Below are positions 1 to 6,787 of a stretch of 13,923 nt of DNA, in pieces. The first letter of the stretch is position 1. The number at the start of each line of letters is the position of its first letter. Location of the stretch: the NCBI GenBank assembly GCA_964638875.1, contig CAZXBL010000027.1, positions 1 through 13,923 of the forward strand. The letters run 5' to 3'. The notes below the pieces were generated by a model. It saw only the letters and a program-made list of their open reading frames with translations. It ran no database searches and was not told the origin of the DNA. The translations under genes were made by a program, and so were the position numbers. This DNA is from JALRHH01 sp964638875 (lineage in GTDB: Bacteria > Patescibacteriota > Saccharimonadia > Saccharimonadales > JALRHH01).

Positions 1-66
1 GCGCGTACATTCAGAACCCATCAGTCCTGCATGTCACTTCTGCCTTACTGCGGCGACGAGGATGGA

Positions 67-468
67 TCAGCTGGTGCTGACGAGCTCCCGGGGGAGGTCG
101 ATGACGTCCTCGTCGAGGCGGCCCGGGCCGGTGATGGTCCCGTAGAAGACGGAGTAGTGGCCCGGCTGGCCCGTGTCGTCGAAGGCCCCCGCGGCGTGCT
201 GGGTGAGCAGGTGCTCGAAGCCGGCGATCGTGCTGTCGATGTCGTGCTGGTCGATGACCGGGGCGTCGGAGGGGACGATCATGGTGGTCAGCGAACCGGC
301 GGTGACGTCGGCGAACAGGTTGTCGGCGCACGAGACGGACGTCGGGGTGATGGTCGACGCGGAGTCGGTGACGGTGACGGGGTTGGGGACGAGCCGGTCG
401 TGGGGGGTGGTGAACTTGGAGATCACGTAACTGAGCATGTGCTGCAGCAGGTGGATGAAGCGGTCCAT
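67..468 (-). CDS. GC-rich hypothetical protein, 133 aa
   Basis: I do not recognise this protein. The start ATG at 468 is chosen because it follows AAGGG with 7 nt spacing; the open frame continues upstream to 615 but through AT-rich leader sequence. The protein begins MDRFIHLLQHMLSYV, an amphipathic helix, and continues as a soluble D/T-rich sequence with an aromatic patch near residues 103-112 (GHYSVFYGTI). No signal peptide or catalytic motif is evident. Codon use is extreme: only a couple of the 133 codons end in A or T, as in high-GC Actinobacteria and quite unlike the plus-strand neighbours. It is transcribed alone, from a consensus promoter at 651-680 behind a ~175-nt structured leader. 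Acquisition from a high-GC donor is inferred. The plus-strand open frame over the same bases gives a low-complexity G/V/D-rich product and is a shadow. Confidence 0.7.
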   Translation of the reverse strand: MDRFIHLLQHMLSYVISKFTTPHDRLVPNPVTVTDSASTITPTSVSCADNLFADVTAGSLTTMIVPSDAPVIDQHDIDSTIAGFEHLLTQHAAGAFDDTGQPGHYSVFYGTITGPGRLDEDVIDLPRELVSTS

Positions 469-488
469 AGGACTACCCTTCTCCTCAC

Positions 489-503
489 ATTCCACGATGG
501 AAT
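489..503. repeat. short inverted repeat ATTCCA-3-TGGAAT
   Basis: A perfect 6+6 bp inverted repeat lies just upstream of the Shine-Dalgarno of the gene at 67-468. In RNA it could form a small hairpin next to the ribosome site; in DNA it could be an operator half-site pair. Function is unknown. Confidence 0.35.
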
Positions 504-535
504 CAGCCTGAGGCTGGTGTGTGTATTCCGTAACA

Positions 536-594
536 CACAAAGTGAGGTATAAAGCCAAAGACCTGATATCTTTGATTTTACATCTCACTTTGTG
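536..594. repeat. 11-bp inverted repeat in leader of the 67-468 gene
   Basis: CACAAAGTGAG (536-546) and CTCACTTTGTG (584-594) are exact reverse complements enclosing 37 nt. Nested inside is a second pairing, CAAAG (556-560) with CTTTG (570-574). In the minus-strand transcript this makes a long stem-loop in the 5' leader, between the promoter and the start codon. It may be a regulatory RNA fold. Confidence 0.5.
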
Positions 595-613
595 ATTTCT
601 AATTCTGCCTGTC

Positions 614-643
614 AAAAAACAATAGGGAGCAAAAACACCCTAT
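614..643 (-). terminator. intrinsic-terminator-like hairpin at transcript start
   Basis: On the minus strand ATAGGG (643-638) pairs with CCCTAT (627-622) across a 10-nt loop and is followed by TG and six T residues (619-614). It lies directly downstream of the predicted +1 (about 644) of the 67-468 gene, so it could act as an attenuator or end a ~30-nt RNA. The stem is only 6 bp, so efficiency is uncertain. Confidence 0.4.
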
Positions 644-650
644 CATTAGC

Positions 651-680
651 ATTATAGCAATAATCTTGTATATATGTCAA
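651..680 (-). promoter_or_regulatory. consensus sigma70-type promoter for the 67-468 gene
   Basis: Reading the minus strand, TTGACA (680-675), an 18-nt spacer and TATAAT (656-651) match both consensus hexamers exactly. The predicted start is near 644, giving a 5' leader of about 175 nt before the ATG at 468. Confidence 0.6.
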
Positions 681-720
681 CTACTTTTCGTTGTTAAAAT
701 ATAAGCAATTATGCCTAGCC

Positions 721-751
721 TTGTAATAATTGCATAGTCATGATGTACAAT
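721..751 (+). promoter_or_regulatory. possible promoter of the uridine-kinase-like gene
   Basis: TTGTAA (721-726) and TACAAT (746-751) are separated by 19 nt, longer than optimal. The -10-like box ends only 7 nt before ATG 759, so the transcript would start at or next to the ATG and be leaderless. This agrees with the absence of a Shine-Dalgarno before 759, but the boxes are weak. Confidence 0.3.
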
Positions 752-758
752 AAATATT

Positions 759-1373
759 ATGCCATATTCGGAAAGTTTTATGATAGGTGTCGCAGGGCCA
801 ACCTGCTCCGGCAAGACGACCTTGGAGAAGGGTCTTGTAAAGAGTCTAGGAGATACCGTTTCAGTAATGCCTTTTGAGGATATGTCGATTGCGGTTGATG
901 ATCCTGGCGATATTGGCCTAGGCAGTTGGGAGCATCCGGATTGTTACCGTTGGCACGATTATCGCCGTCATCTTAGAGAGTTGAAACAAGGTCACGCTAC
1001 AAGAGTTGAGGCAAATTTTTGGGAAAGCCAGAACGAGGGTATATATGAACGGCTGGTACTGCCGCGTCCTTTAGTCGTTAGCGTCGGATTCCTGGCACTG
1101 CACGATGAGATTGCCCGTGAAGAGTTCGACCTGAAACTTTACCTAGAGATACCTGAGGATGAAATAATTGAAAGACGTGCCAAACGGCATCAGCTTTATG
1201 CTCCTGATATCGATCCCATGCCCTACATTATTGATCACGTACTGCCCGCTAACCGGCAATTTGTCGTACCCCAGCGTGAATATGCCGATGCAGTGATTGA
1301 CGGCCTCCAGCTTCCAGATCAAGTACTGGAAGAGGTATTGAGTCTTCTTCGTGTACGACAAAAAGTTGAATAG
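759..1373 (+). CDS. uridine kinase-like P-loop NTPase
   Basis: A 204-aa protein of the uridine kinase/phosphoribulokinase-like P-loop class, which transfers the ATP gamma phosphate to a nucleoside or similar small molecule in the cytoplasm. Walker A is GPTCSGKTT at residues 13-21. WEHPDCYRW (57-65) followed by LRELKQG resembles the 'DHPdAFD...L..L..G' region of uridine kinases, and RRAKRH (139-144) fits the Arg-rich lid. Length is close to uridine kinase (about 210 aa), but the substrate cannot be fixed from sequence alone. Start choice is open: ATG 759 would be leaderless, while in-frame ATG 780 has GGAAAG at 770-775, 4 nt upstream. The gene stands alone, divergent from the 67-468 gene. In an organism with few biosynthetic routes, nucleoside salvage would make sense. 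Confidence 0.7.
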   Translation: MPYSESFMIGVAGPTCSGKTTLEKGLVKSLGDTVSVMPFEDMSIAVDDPGDIGLGSWEHPDCYRWHDYRRHLRELKQGHATRVEANFWESQNEGIYERLVLPRPLVVSVGFLALHDEIAREEFDLKLYLEIPEDEIIERRAKRHQLYAPDIDPMPYIIDHVLPANRQFVVPQREYADAVIDGLQLPDQVLEEVLSLLRVRQKVE

Positions 1374-1442
1374 ATTTTGGTTTGTTGACTAAAAATAGAG
1401 ATACTTTAAAACGTTTGTTTATAAAGAACATAGCCCAAATTT

Positions 1443-1580
1443 TTCACTTTTCGCTCTTTAGAGCTCATCAGCATGAACACGCATTCATGTAAGTGAAGTG
1501 GGAAGAAGGTAAAATTTTGGAGCATAGGCTCAAAAACAAATTTTACCCGGCCTGCTGGCGGGGACTGTGTTGTCCCCGCC
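1443..1580. other. multi-hairpin structured intergenic element
   Basis: The gap between convergent genes ending at 1373 and 1612 holds serial exact inverted repeats. TTCACTT (1443-1449)/AAGTGAA (1491-1497) encloses GCTC/GAGC (1453-1464) and CATGAA/TTCATG (1472-1489), forming a three-way-junction-like shape. GGTAAAATTT (1508-1517)/AAATTTTACC (1538-1547) encloses GAGC/GCTC (1520-1531). GGCGGGGAC/GTCCCCGCC (1557-1580) closes the element with a 6-nt loop. It may act as a bidirectional terminator, but the nested architecture is richer than that needs. A structured RNA or small mobile repeat is possible. Confidence 0.5.
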
Positions 1581-1611
1581 GTTCCCTGGCAGACCTTAGA
1601 ACCCGTTGGCT

Positions 1612-1941
1612 CTAGAAGCCGATGATGCAGCGCGCTGCGAAGAAGATGCCGATAATGATCAGTAGCCAGTTCAGACGTCGCGAACGGAAGCGAGTTTGAA
1701 GGTTGCCAACACTGATCAGCACCAAACAAACTGACGCGATCGTTGTTTCTATCCTCACCAGAGTGCTGAGTTTGCTGTAGTCGTACCACCACGTCCAGGG
1801 AGTTGTGAAGAGGATGATCGCCAACATGCTGATGAAGAACACCAGGGTGACGACGTTGATGAGAAATACAGAAGTCGGGACTCGGGAGTGGTCAGTGGCC
1901 GTTTCGGACACAGTATCACGCGCCTTTGTAGAGAAGTACAA
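1612..1941 (-). CDS. small three-helix membrane protein
   Basis: A hypothetical inner-membrane protein of 109 aa if it starts at TTG 1941. That start is preferred because AAGGG lies 7 nt upstream, the same sequence and spacing as at the 67-468 gene. TTG 1962 (116 aa) and GTG further in are alternatives. Hydrophobic segments lie at about residues 24-46, 62-80 and 90-108, separated by an aromatic loop (TPWTWWYDYS) and a basic loop (TRFRSRRL) that probably faces the cytoplasm. I recognise no family. It diverges from the nucleotidyltransferase gene and shares a -35 box with it, so the two are likely to respond to each other's promoter activity. The GC-rich hairpin at 1557-1580 lies 32 nt past its stop and could end its transcript. 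Confidence 0.6.
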   Translation of the reverse strand: MYFSTKARDTVSETATDHSRVPTSVFLINVVTLVFFISMLAIILFTTPWTWWYDYSKLSTLVRIETTIASVCLVLISVGNLQTRFRSRRLNWLLIIIGIFFAARCIIGF

Positions 1942-1992
1942 GGTCCTACCCTTGAGCGGCAAAGGTTACCGTCTAGCGAACTAGATAGAAAG

Positions 1993-2021
1993 ATTATAAC
2001 ATTAATACAATTATATTGCAA
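1993..2021 (-). promoter_or_regulatory. promoter of the membrane-protein gene (shared -35)
   Basis: On the minus strand TTGCAA (2021-2016), a 17-nt spacer and TATAAT (1998-1993) form a near-consensus promoter. The predicted start is near 1986, about 45 nt before the preferred TTG start at 1941. TTGCAA is its own reverse complement and also serves the plus-strand promoter. Confidence 0.55.
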
Positions 2022-2044
2022 TATATCCTACTAGATTGTATAGT
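2016..2044 (+). promoter_or_regulatory. promoter of the nucleotidyltransferase gene, leaderless
   Basis: TTGCAA (2016-2021), exactly 17 nt, then TATAGT (2039-2044). The expected start is 2050-2051, leaving 3-4 nt before ATG 2054. No Shine-Dalgarno is present, so the mRNA is predicted to be essentially leaderless. Confidence 0.5.
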
Positions 2045-2053
2045 GATTAGTCT

Positions 2054-3966
2054 ATGGACTTTTCTAGGACTACTAGTGAACTTGAGCCTTTACCGGAGAC
2101 AGTGATCACTGTCCCTGCTAGTGAATTGCTTCAAGACCCTAGGATAGTAGCTGACATATGGGCAAAGGAATGCGCTGCTGATCCTTCCTTTCCGGGACAG
2201 ATAGAACAACACCGAGAGCATATTCGTTGTTTAGACGATGTACTGGAGAGTCTTTCAGATCCAACCACGACAATTGAAAATGCTGTAAAGAACCATGATA
2301 TAACAGATAGGCAAGCTGAAAAGCTATACGATAGCCTAAGCAATCTTTTAGAGGACGAGGATAATAGGCGTTTAGTCCTTTATTTACCATTCGAGTTTCT
2401 GCCAAACGCCCAATGGGTTCCTGAAGACGCCAATCTCAAAAGAGCGACTGAAGACTTCAAAAACAGCTATTTGACAGCTTGGTACAGTCAGTTATCCGTA
2501 TACGATGTGCGGGCAAATTTTGTGGACGGGGATGTTTTAGAGACTGAACTGCGTACCGATGACCTTCCTCGGGTCGTGAAAGCTGCTCACCTGATACCAC
2601 AACTGGTTGAACTCGGCATGATCACAACAGATGATGTCATAGATCTAATTGGAGCGACCGATGATCAACTACTGAAAAGCAACATTGCTGACACCCTTTT
2701 GGTCATGGATGCCATGGGCCTTATTACGGACCGTGAACTCGACAAAATGGACGGGTCAGAGTATGAAAGTGTACGAAATGCAGCGCTTCAAATTAAGAAC
2801 GAGCGAGAAAAAGAAAAAACACAGGCTGAGGCCGACGCTACCCCGTCGATTCGCTCACAACTCGAGACGATCACAGCAGATCAAGATATAGTCATAGACG
2901 GCAGTGTGACCGAAAGAAGGCTAGCCTGGCTCAGACAAACAAAGACAGATAGAGCCATTGCAGGCATGGTCGAGCAAATATGTGCTGGCGTTCTTGATGG
3001 TAGCGTATCTTACGATTTAATAAGCAGTATTTTGACATATGACGATGAGATCCTGGCGGCTCAAGTATTCATTGAAGGGGCACAAAAAGTTGTTGAGACA
3101 GCTGTCCTCACAGGTCAAGAGGATCCTCAGGTAATTTTTGAGAACTTCAAGAGCGATTTGCTGGGATTATGGGATAAGGACGACATCGGAATCAAAGAGC
3201 GGCTTATGAAATCATTCCGCCGATTGTACAGGCTGAATATCGTTGACGAGGCACAATTAACAGAGCTCGGTATTTCTCTGCCCAACTTAGTCGGTCCGTT
3301 ATCTAAAAACCTTGAATTCATTCCGGAAGAAGTAGATCGAATAAAAGGTATTGCCTCTGCAATTGAATCCAACCCGGAACTGGCTGCTTTAATTTATCCC
3401 GTTATTACCGTAGGTGGTTCTCGCATGAAAGGTTATGGTGAACAAACTTCAGATATTGATCTCTGCGTGTTCGTTAAACCAGGTACACCCCAGGAAATGC
3501 GAGGAAAAGTAAAAGAACTGATAGGGGAAACGTTTAGTGATGANNNNNNNNNNAGTTTTGGCTGAACGATAACGGTGATCTGCTAAATGTTCAAGATTTT
3601 TCTGACGCAGACACACGAATGGCAGACAGCTACTGGACTCACATACTATTCGGTACCGCATGGATAGGTAATGCTGGCGCAATAAATGAACTAAGGAAAA
3701 AGTTATTACCTACCTATTTTTACGAGACGGATGAGCAGGTCTTTGGACGCGGCACCCGTGCCCTGTATCTGGAAAGAATGGAACAGGATCTGTTGCAATA
3801 CCGCCTTATGCATAAAGGTTACGAGGGGCATTATCCCCCAGTTACAAAGATGAGTATGCCGCATGCTGATCTCATTGATGGCAACAGCATGTTCTGGGAT
3901 TCGGGCTATCGCCGTATCGCCACCCAGTTATTTATAAACATGGTCTTTTTACCAAAAATCACCTGA
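2054..3966 (+). CDS. nucleotidyltransferase-domain protein, interrupted by an assembly gap
   Basis: One gene read in two frames because 10 Ns (3544-3553) interrupt it. The first 496 residues precede the gap. After it, the downstream frame is open from FWLNDNGDLL through the ATG at 3619 and on to TGA at 3966. Residues 1-440 are mainly charged alpha helix without a known domain. The Pol-beta-type nucleotidyltransferase core begins at GGS (454-456) with SDIDL at 466-470, the GS...DxD signature that binds Mg-NTP. The third acidic residue is in or after the gap. Such domains transfer NMP to RNA, protein or small molecules; the target here is unknown. The 1913-nt span is not a multiple of three, so the N run does not reflect true length. 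The gene converges on the four-gene operon that ends at 4083. Confidence 0.7.
3544..3553. other. assembly gap (10 N)
   Basis: Ten undetermined bases inside the nucleotidyltransferase domain. The frame changes across them although the protein clearly continues, so the length is a placeholder and some coding sequence is missing or miscounted. Confidence 0.95.
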
Positions 3967-3976
3967 AAATGAAAAG

Positions 3977-4016
3977 AGGGTCTCTGTTTGACATAAAAAT
4001 GTCGAACAGAGACCCT
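3977..4016. terminator. bidirectional terminator hairpin 1
   Basis: AGGGTCTCTGTTTGACAT (3977-3994) pairs along all 18 positions with 3999-4016, with one G-U pair, across a loop of four A. It starts 10 nt after the nucleotidyltransferase stop. On the minus strand it is followed by a moderately T-rich tail (CTTTTCATTTT). Confidence 0.65.
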
Positions 4017-4018
4017 GT

Positions 4019-4059
4019 CGGGTCCGGGTGCAGTCGTATTGACTGCACCCGAGACCCGG
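4019..4059. terminator. terminator hairpin 2
   Basis: CGGGTCCGGGTGCAGTC (4019-4035) pairs with 4041-4058 across a 5-nt loop with one bulged base. It sits 23 nt beyond the stop of the 4083-5285 gene. Its GAGACCC arm could also pair with GGGTCTC of hairpin 1, giving alternative folds. Confidence 0.6.
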
Positions 4060-4082
4060 GGTGAGGTTGGGACCTCAAGGGT

Positions 4083-5285
4083 TTAGAGGCGCTTGCCTCC
4101 GATACCCGAGATCCCGTGACCTCCTGCACCCAGCTGATCCCAGGGGATCTGGGAGCCAAGCATGTAGAGAGCTCCGAAGTACTGGAGCTCTTCGTTGCCT
4201 CCTGCCTGGTCCTTCGACTGCAAGGCAGCCAAGGCGAACCTGGTGAGGTTCACTTCGAGGCGGGTGTAGGTGGAGCTGACCGCGATGCCCAACATCTTGA
4301 GCATCTGGTCACGATTGGCGGCACCGATCAGGGCGGGAAGCCGAGGATTCTCCAGGGCTTTCTTGATCTGCGCAGCATCGTAGGCCATCGCCGAAGCGAT
4401 CTGGACACCGGTCCCCGCGAACACTCGGTTGCTGGCGTTAGCCACCTCTTCCGAGTAGTCACGGAGGATGGCGGTGTCCGGGGGCTGCAACAACCCGGGG
4501 GGCAGACCAGCACCACCGACGAGCGATGCCATGAGCAGCGCAGGGTTTGCTGCACCCTGCACCCAAGCCTCCTGCCAGCTCTTCAGCTGGTCGTAGAAGC
4601 CGATGATCGCCGGCCAGAGGTGTTTGTCGATGCGGTCGAACAACTGCCGCTTGCGTGCCTCCGTGACGTAGTTGCCGGTCAGACCGGGAATGGCCTCGAA
4701 GACTTCGGCATAGCTACGCCGCGTCAGTTGTTCACGGATCGGGTAGTAGACCGAGGGATCCACCTGCTCCTCGTTGTCGTCGGCGAACTTCTCCATCCTC
4801 TGGACGAGCAGGGCGGGGACGTCGTACAGGCCCGTGCTGCTGGCGAGAGCCGCTCGTACCGACGCGATGACAGTGGACTCGTCGACCTTGAGCACCCCAC
4901 CCACCTTCAAGGCCGTCAGCCAGGAGGTGTCATCCATGACCTTGGGCAGGATGGTGTCGATGGCAGCGGCGCCGATGGCGGCCGTTTCGGCAGCGGGTGC
5001 CGCCGGCACGAATGCACCAGCCAACCTGCGGGCCTGGACCACCTTCATGCCGACCTCGAGAAGATCCTTCTCAGCCAATACGGCCAGGTCCTCCACGGTC
5101 GTGACGCCGAGCTCGGTCTTGATCTTCGTGATGAGGTCAGCCTCGACGCCCAGCTCGGTCAGCTTGGCAGTGACCGAGTCGGGAGTTGCGGTCGCTATAG
5201 CGTCCACAACTGCGTCGGGTGTTGTGCTGGCTGCCTCCGGAACTTCGGGTTCCGTCGGCGGGGTTGCAGCAGTGTCGTCTGCCAT
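4083..5285 (-). CDS. SAM-like-domain protein, last gene of the four-gene operon
   Basis: A 400-aa protein of unknown function starting at ATG 5285 (GAGAAGAG just upstream); longer frames run into the preceding gene. Residues 1-35 are an A/T/P/E-rich tail. Residues about 36-93 resemble a sterile alpha motif: GVTTVEDLAVLAEKDLLEVG (60-79) then VVQARRLAGAF matches the 'L..L.eeDL.elGi...R.kil.ai' pattern of these oligomerising domains. Residues 95-110 are an Ala-rich linker. Residues 110-400 are mostly helical, with an ENPRLPALIGAAN segment at 312-324 and a Gly/Pro-rich hydrophobic stretch at 248-268 (NPALLMASLVGGAGLPPGLL) that might touch a membrane. The C-terminus is Gly-rich (GAGGHGISGIGG). GC3 is high. 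It lies 91 bp after the PurA-like gene and is followed by double hairpins. An oligomerising scaffold or effector role is inferred, not shown. Confidence 0.75.
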   Translation of the reverse strand: MADDTAATPPTEPEVPEAASTTPDAVVDAIATATPDSVTAKLTELGVEADLITKIKTELGVTTVEDLAVLAEKDLLEVGMKVVQARRLAGAFVPAAPAAETAAIGAAAIDTILPKVMDDTSWLTALKVGGVLKVDESTVIASVRAALASSTGLYDVPALLVQRMEKFADDNEEQVDPSVYYPIREQLTRRSYAEVFEAIPGLTGNYVTEARKRQLFDRIDKHLWPAIIGFYDQLKSWQEAWVQGAANPALLMASLVGGAGLPPGLLQPPDTAILRDYSEEVANASNRVFAGTGVQIASAMAYDAAQIKKALENPRLPALIGAANRDQMLKMLGIAVSSTYTRLEVNLTRFALAALQSKDQAGGNEELQYFGALYMLGSQIPWDQLGAGGHGISGIGGKRL

Positions 5286-5376
5286 TTCTCTTCTCAACTT
5301 TCTGTGTTTGGGATTTTGGGTTTTTCTTTGGGACTTCCACGCCTTCCGCGCTTGAGTGTCAGGTGCGGATGGCGTG

Positions 5377-6753
5377 TCACTTGCAGAGCTTGTCAAGCTC
5401 GGTTGGACCGAATGAAACCATCCGGACCGGTACTCCGACCATTCCGCCCAAGACATCAGCGCAGACGCCATAAAGCTCGTCATTGCTGGAGCCAGGGTCA
5501 ATCGGCATGGTCGTAACTTCTGGTTGGCACTCATGCAACTTTTGCCCCAGAGCAGTTTGGTGCTCGAGGCTATGGCTGTCAGCGACCCTGATCTCACCCG
5601 AAGGCGAGAAAAAGGCTGAATCATCAGCACCAACATATCTGTTGCAAGTCTTCCAGGTTCCGTTGCGTTTTATTTGGTCGAACCACGTAATGGCCAAGCC
5701 ATCAAACGCACTCGGACCGCCGCATGCCTCGAGGGCATACCTGAGTAACACTAAGTCAAGCGGACCGACACGGACCTTTCCCTGGTAACGGTTTTCGTCT
5801 TTATTGCTGCCGGGCAGCAGACGTTCCGTCATTGCAGGATCGGCAGTCGGCATCGGGCCAGCGCCGTGCCGTATAGCGTAGGCGCGGGTTATCCCGATGT
5901 TTACTATTTCTCCCGTATAGCCAGCTTCTTCCAGCATACCGTGCGTGAAGCGCGGCAGCGTCCGAATGGCGCTGGTATGCGGGTGGAAACCAACCAGACG
6001 GTCAGTAAGCACACCGTGCGAGGTTTCGACGATTGCCACGCCTTCCCGGGAAAGTATTTCATCTCCTAAGAATTCGCGGCCGACGATCCTAGCCAGCTTG
6101 CCTGCCTCCTGAAACCGTCTGACGACGTAGTCGAAGAAGACGTCGTCGTACAGAGCGTTAACTTCCTCTTCAACCGAGGCTCGATCGCCGGCAAGGAACT
6201 CGCCATTGATGATCGGCTGAAGGTCTGCGCGCACGTGTTCGCGAACAACTGCCAGCCGCTCCCGCAGATCAGGACTTTTCAAATCCCGAACTTTGATCGC
6301 TAACTCCGGCACCCGCCCGAGATCACGGTATGCTTCACCAACGCCCGTGCCTACTGTCCCCCTGGGATTGTCACCTCTCGCCATTTCCTTCAGGCGGGAA
6401 GCGGCTCCATGGAACGGCGTAGCACACAATGCCTCTTCGTCCACTGTCAGCAGACTAAAGACATCGTAAATACCAAAAGTGTATCTGAGCGCTTCGGCTT
6501 CGTTGAGTAGCCCTTCTGGAGAGACAACCATCTGCGCGGAGAGGTGCGTCGGAATGCCCTCGAACGTGCCGCACCCCATTTGGCTAAAAGCGAACTTCTC
6601 GCCTCTGGAGGTGCGGACGCCGTGGCTGCCCTGGGCGCCTCCGCGCTTGATGACGGTGTGGGCACGCATCATTTGAGCGAGTTTGTGCACCACACCGCCC
6701 TTGCCGCCGTCACCAGGACCAAGATCGGTGACGACGTATACCTTGTGAGTCAT
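5377..6753 (-). CDS. divergent adenylosuccinate synthetase (PurA) homologue
   Basis: A 458-aa member of the PurA fold; E. coli PurA has 432 aa and joins IMP to aspartate using GTP. The start ATG 6753 has AAAGGTGG 5 nt upstream. Recognisable PurA landmarks in order: GDGGKG (14-19) for GDEGKG, keeping the catalytic Asp15; GGAQGSHG (38-45) for GGHNAGHT, keeping His44; GTVGTGVGEAYRD (132-144) for the IMP loop GTTGRGIGPAYED; ETSHG (243-247) for EGAQG; GITRAYAIRHGAGPMPT (287-303), very close to PurA; GKVRVGPLD (325-333) for the Arg-rich aspartate loop, with fewer arginines; ITWFD (355-359) for TKLD, the base-binding motif, with Lys lost; SFGP (447-450) for STGP. The fold is clear, but substrate and nucleotide choice have probably shifted. 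It is in operon with vWA, kinase-like and SAM-like genes, not with purine genes, which argues against housekeeping PurA. Confidence 0.85.
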   Translation of the reverse strand: MTHKVYVVTDLGPGDGGKGGVVHKLAQMMRAHTVIKRGGAQGSHGVRTSRGEKFAFSQMGCGTFEGIPTHLSAQMVVSPEGLLNEAEALRYTFGIYDVFSLLTVDEEALCATPFHGAASRLKEMARGDNPRGTVGTGVGEAYRDLGRVPELAIKVRDLKSPDLRERLAVVREHVRADLQPIINGEFLAGDRASVEEEVNALYDDVFFDYVVRRFQEAGKLARIVGREFLGDEILSREGVAIVETSHGVLTDRLVGFHPHTSAIRTLPRFTHGMLEEAGYTGEIVNIGITRAYAIRHGAGPMPTADPAMTERLLPGSNKDENRYQGKVRVGPLDLVLLRYALEACGGPSAFDGLAITWFDQIKRNGTWKTCNRYVGADDSAFFSPSGEIRVADSHSLEHQTALGQKLHECQPEVTTMPIDPGSSNDELYGVCADVLGGMVGVPVRMVSFGPTELDKLCK

Positions 6754-6758
6754 TGTCG

Positions 6759-6766
6759 CCACCTTT
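6759..6766 (-). promoter_or_regulatory. ribosome binding site AAAGGTGG of the PurA-like gene
   Basis: AAAGGTGG lies 5 nt before ATG 6753 and decides against the longer frame that begins inside the preceding gene. Confidence 0.6.
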
Positions 6767-6787
6767 CGTGGGCTAGTGGTCAGACGG

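Noticed and set aside
31..552. 173-aa plus-strand open frame
   Set aside because: Low-complexity G/V/D product that arises from the high G/C third positions of the minus-strand gene; no ribosome site.
1406..1792. 128-aa minus-strand open frame over the hairpin region
   Set aside because: Overlaps the membrane-protein gene in another frame, runs through structured intergenic sequence and has a non-protein-like composition.
5303..5336. Three G-runs (GGG) possibly forming a G-quadruplex before the SAM-domain gene
   Set aside because: Only three runs are present and they lie on the non-template side for this gene; a quadruplex needs four.
4116..5516. 466-aa plus-strand open frame opposite the SAM-domain gene
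   Set aside because: Runs across two real minus-strand genes; composition rich in G, R, H, Q with no domain; antisense shadow of GC-rich coding sequence.
5377..6753. Identification as PurZ (diaminopurine/Z-genome synthetase)
   Set aside because: PurZ has Ser in place of the catalytic Asp of GDEGKG; here the Asp is kept (GDGGKG), and no companion Z-genome genes are visible.
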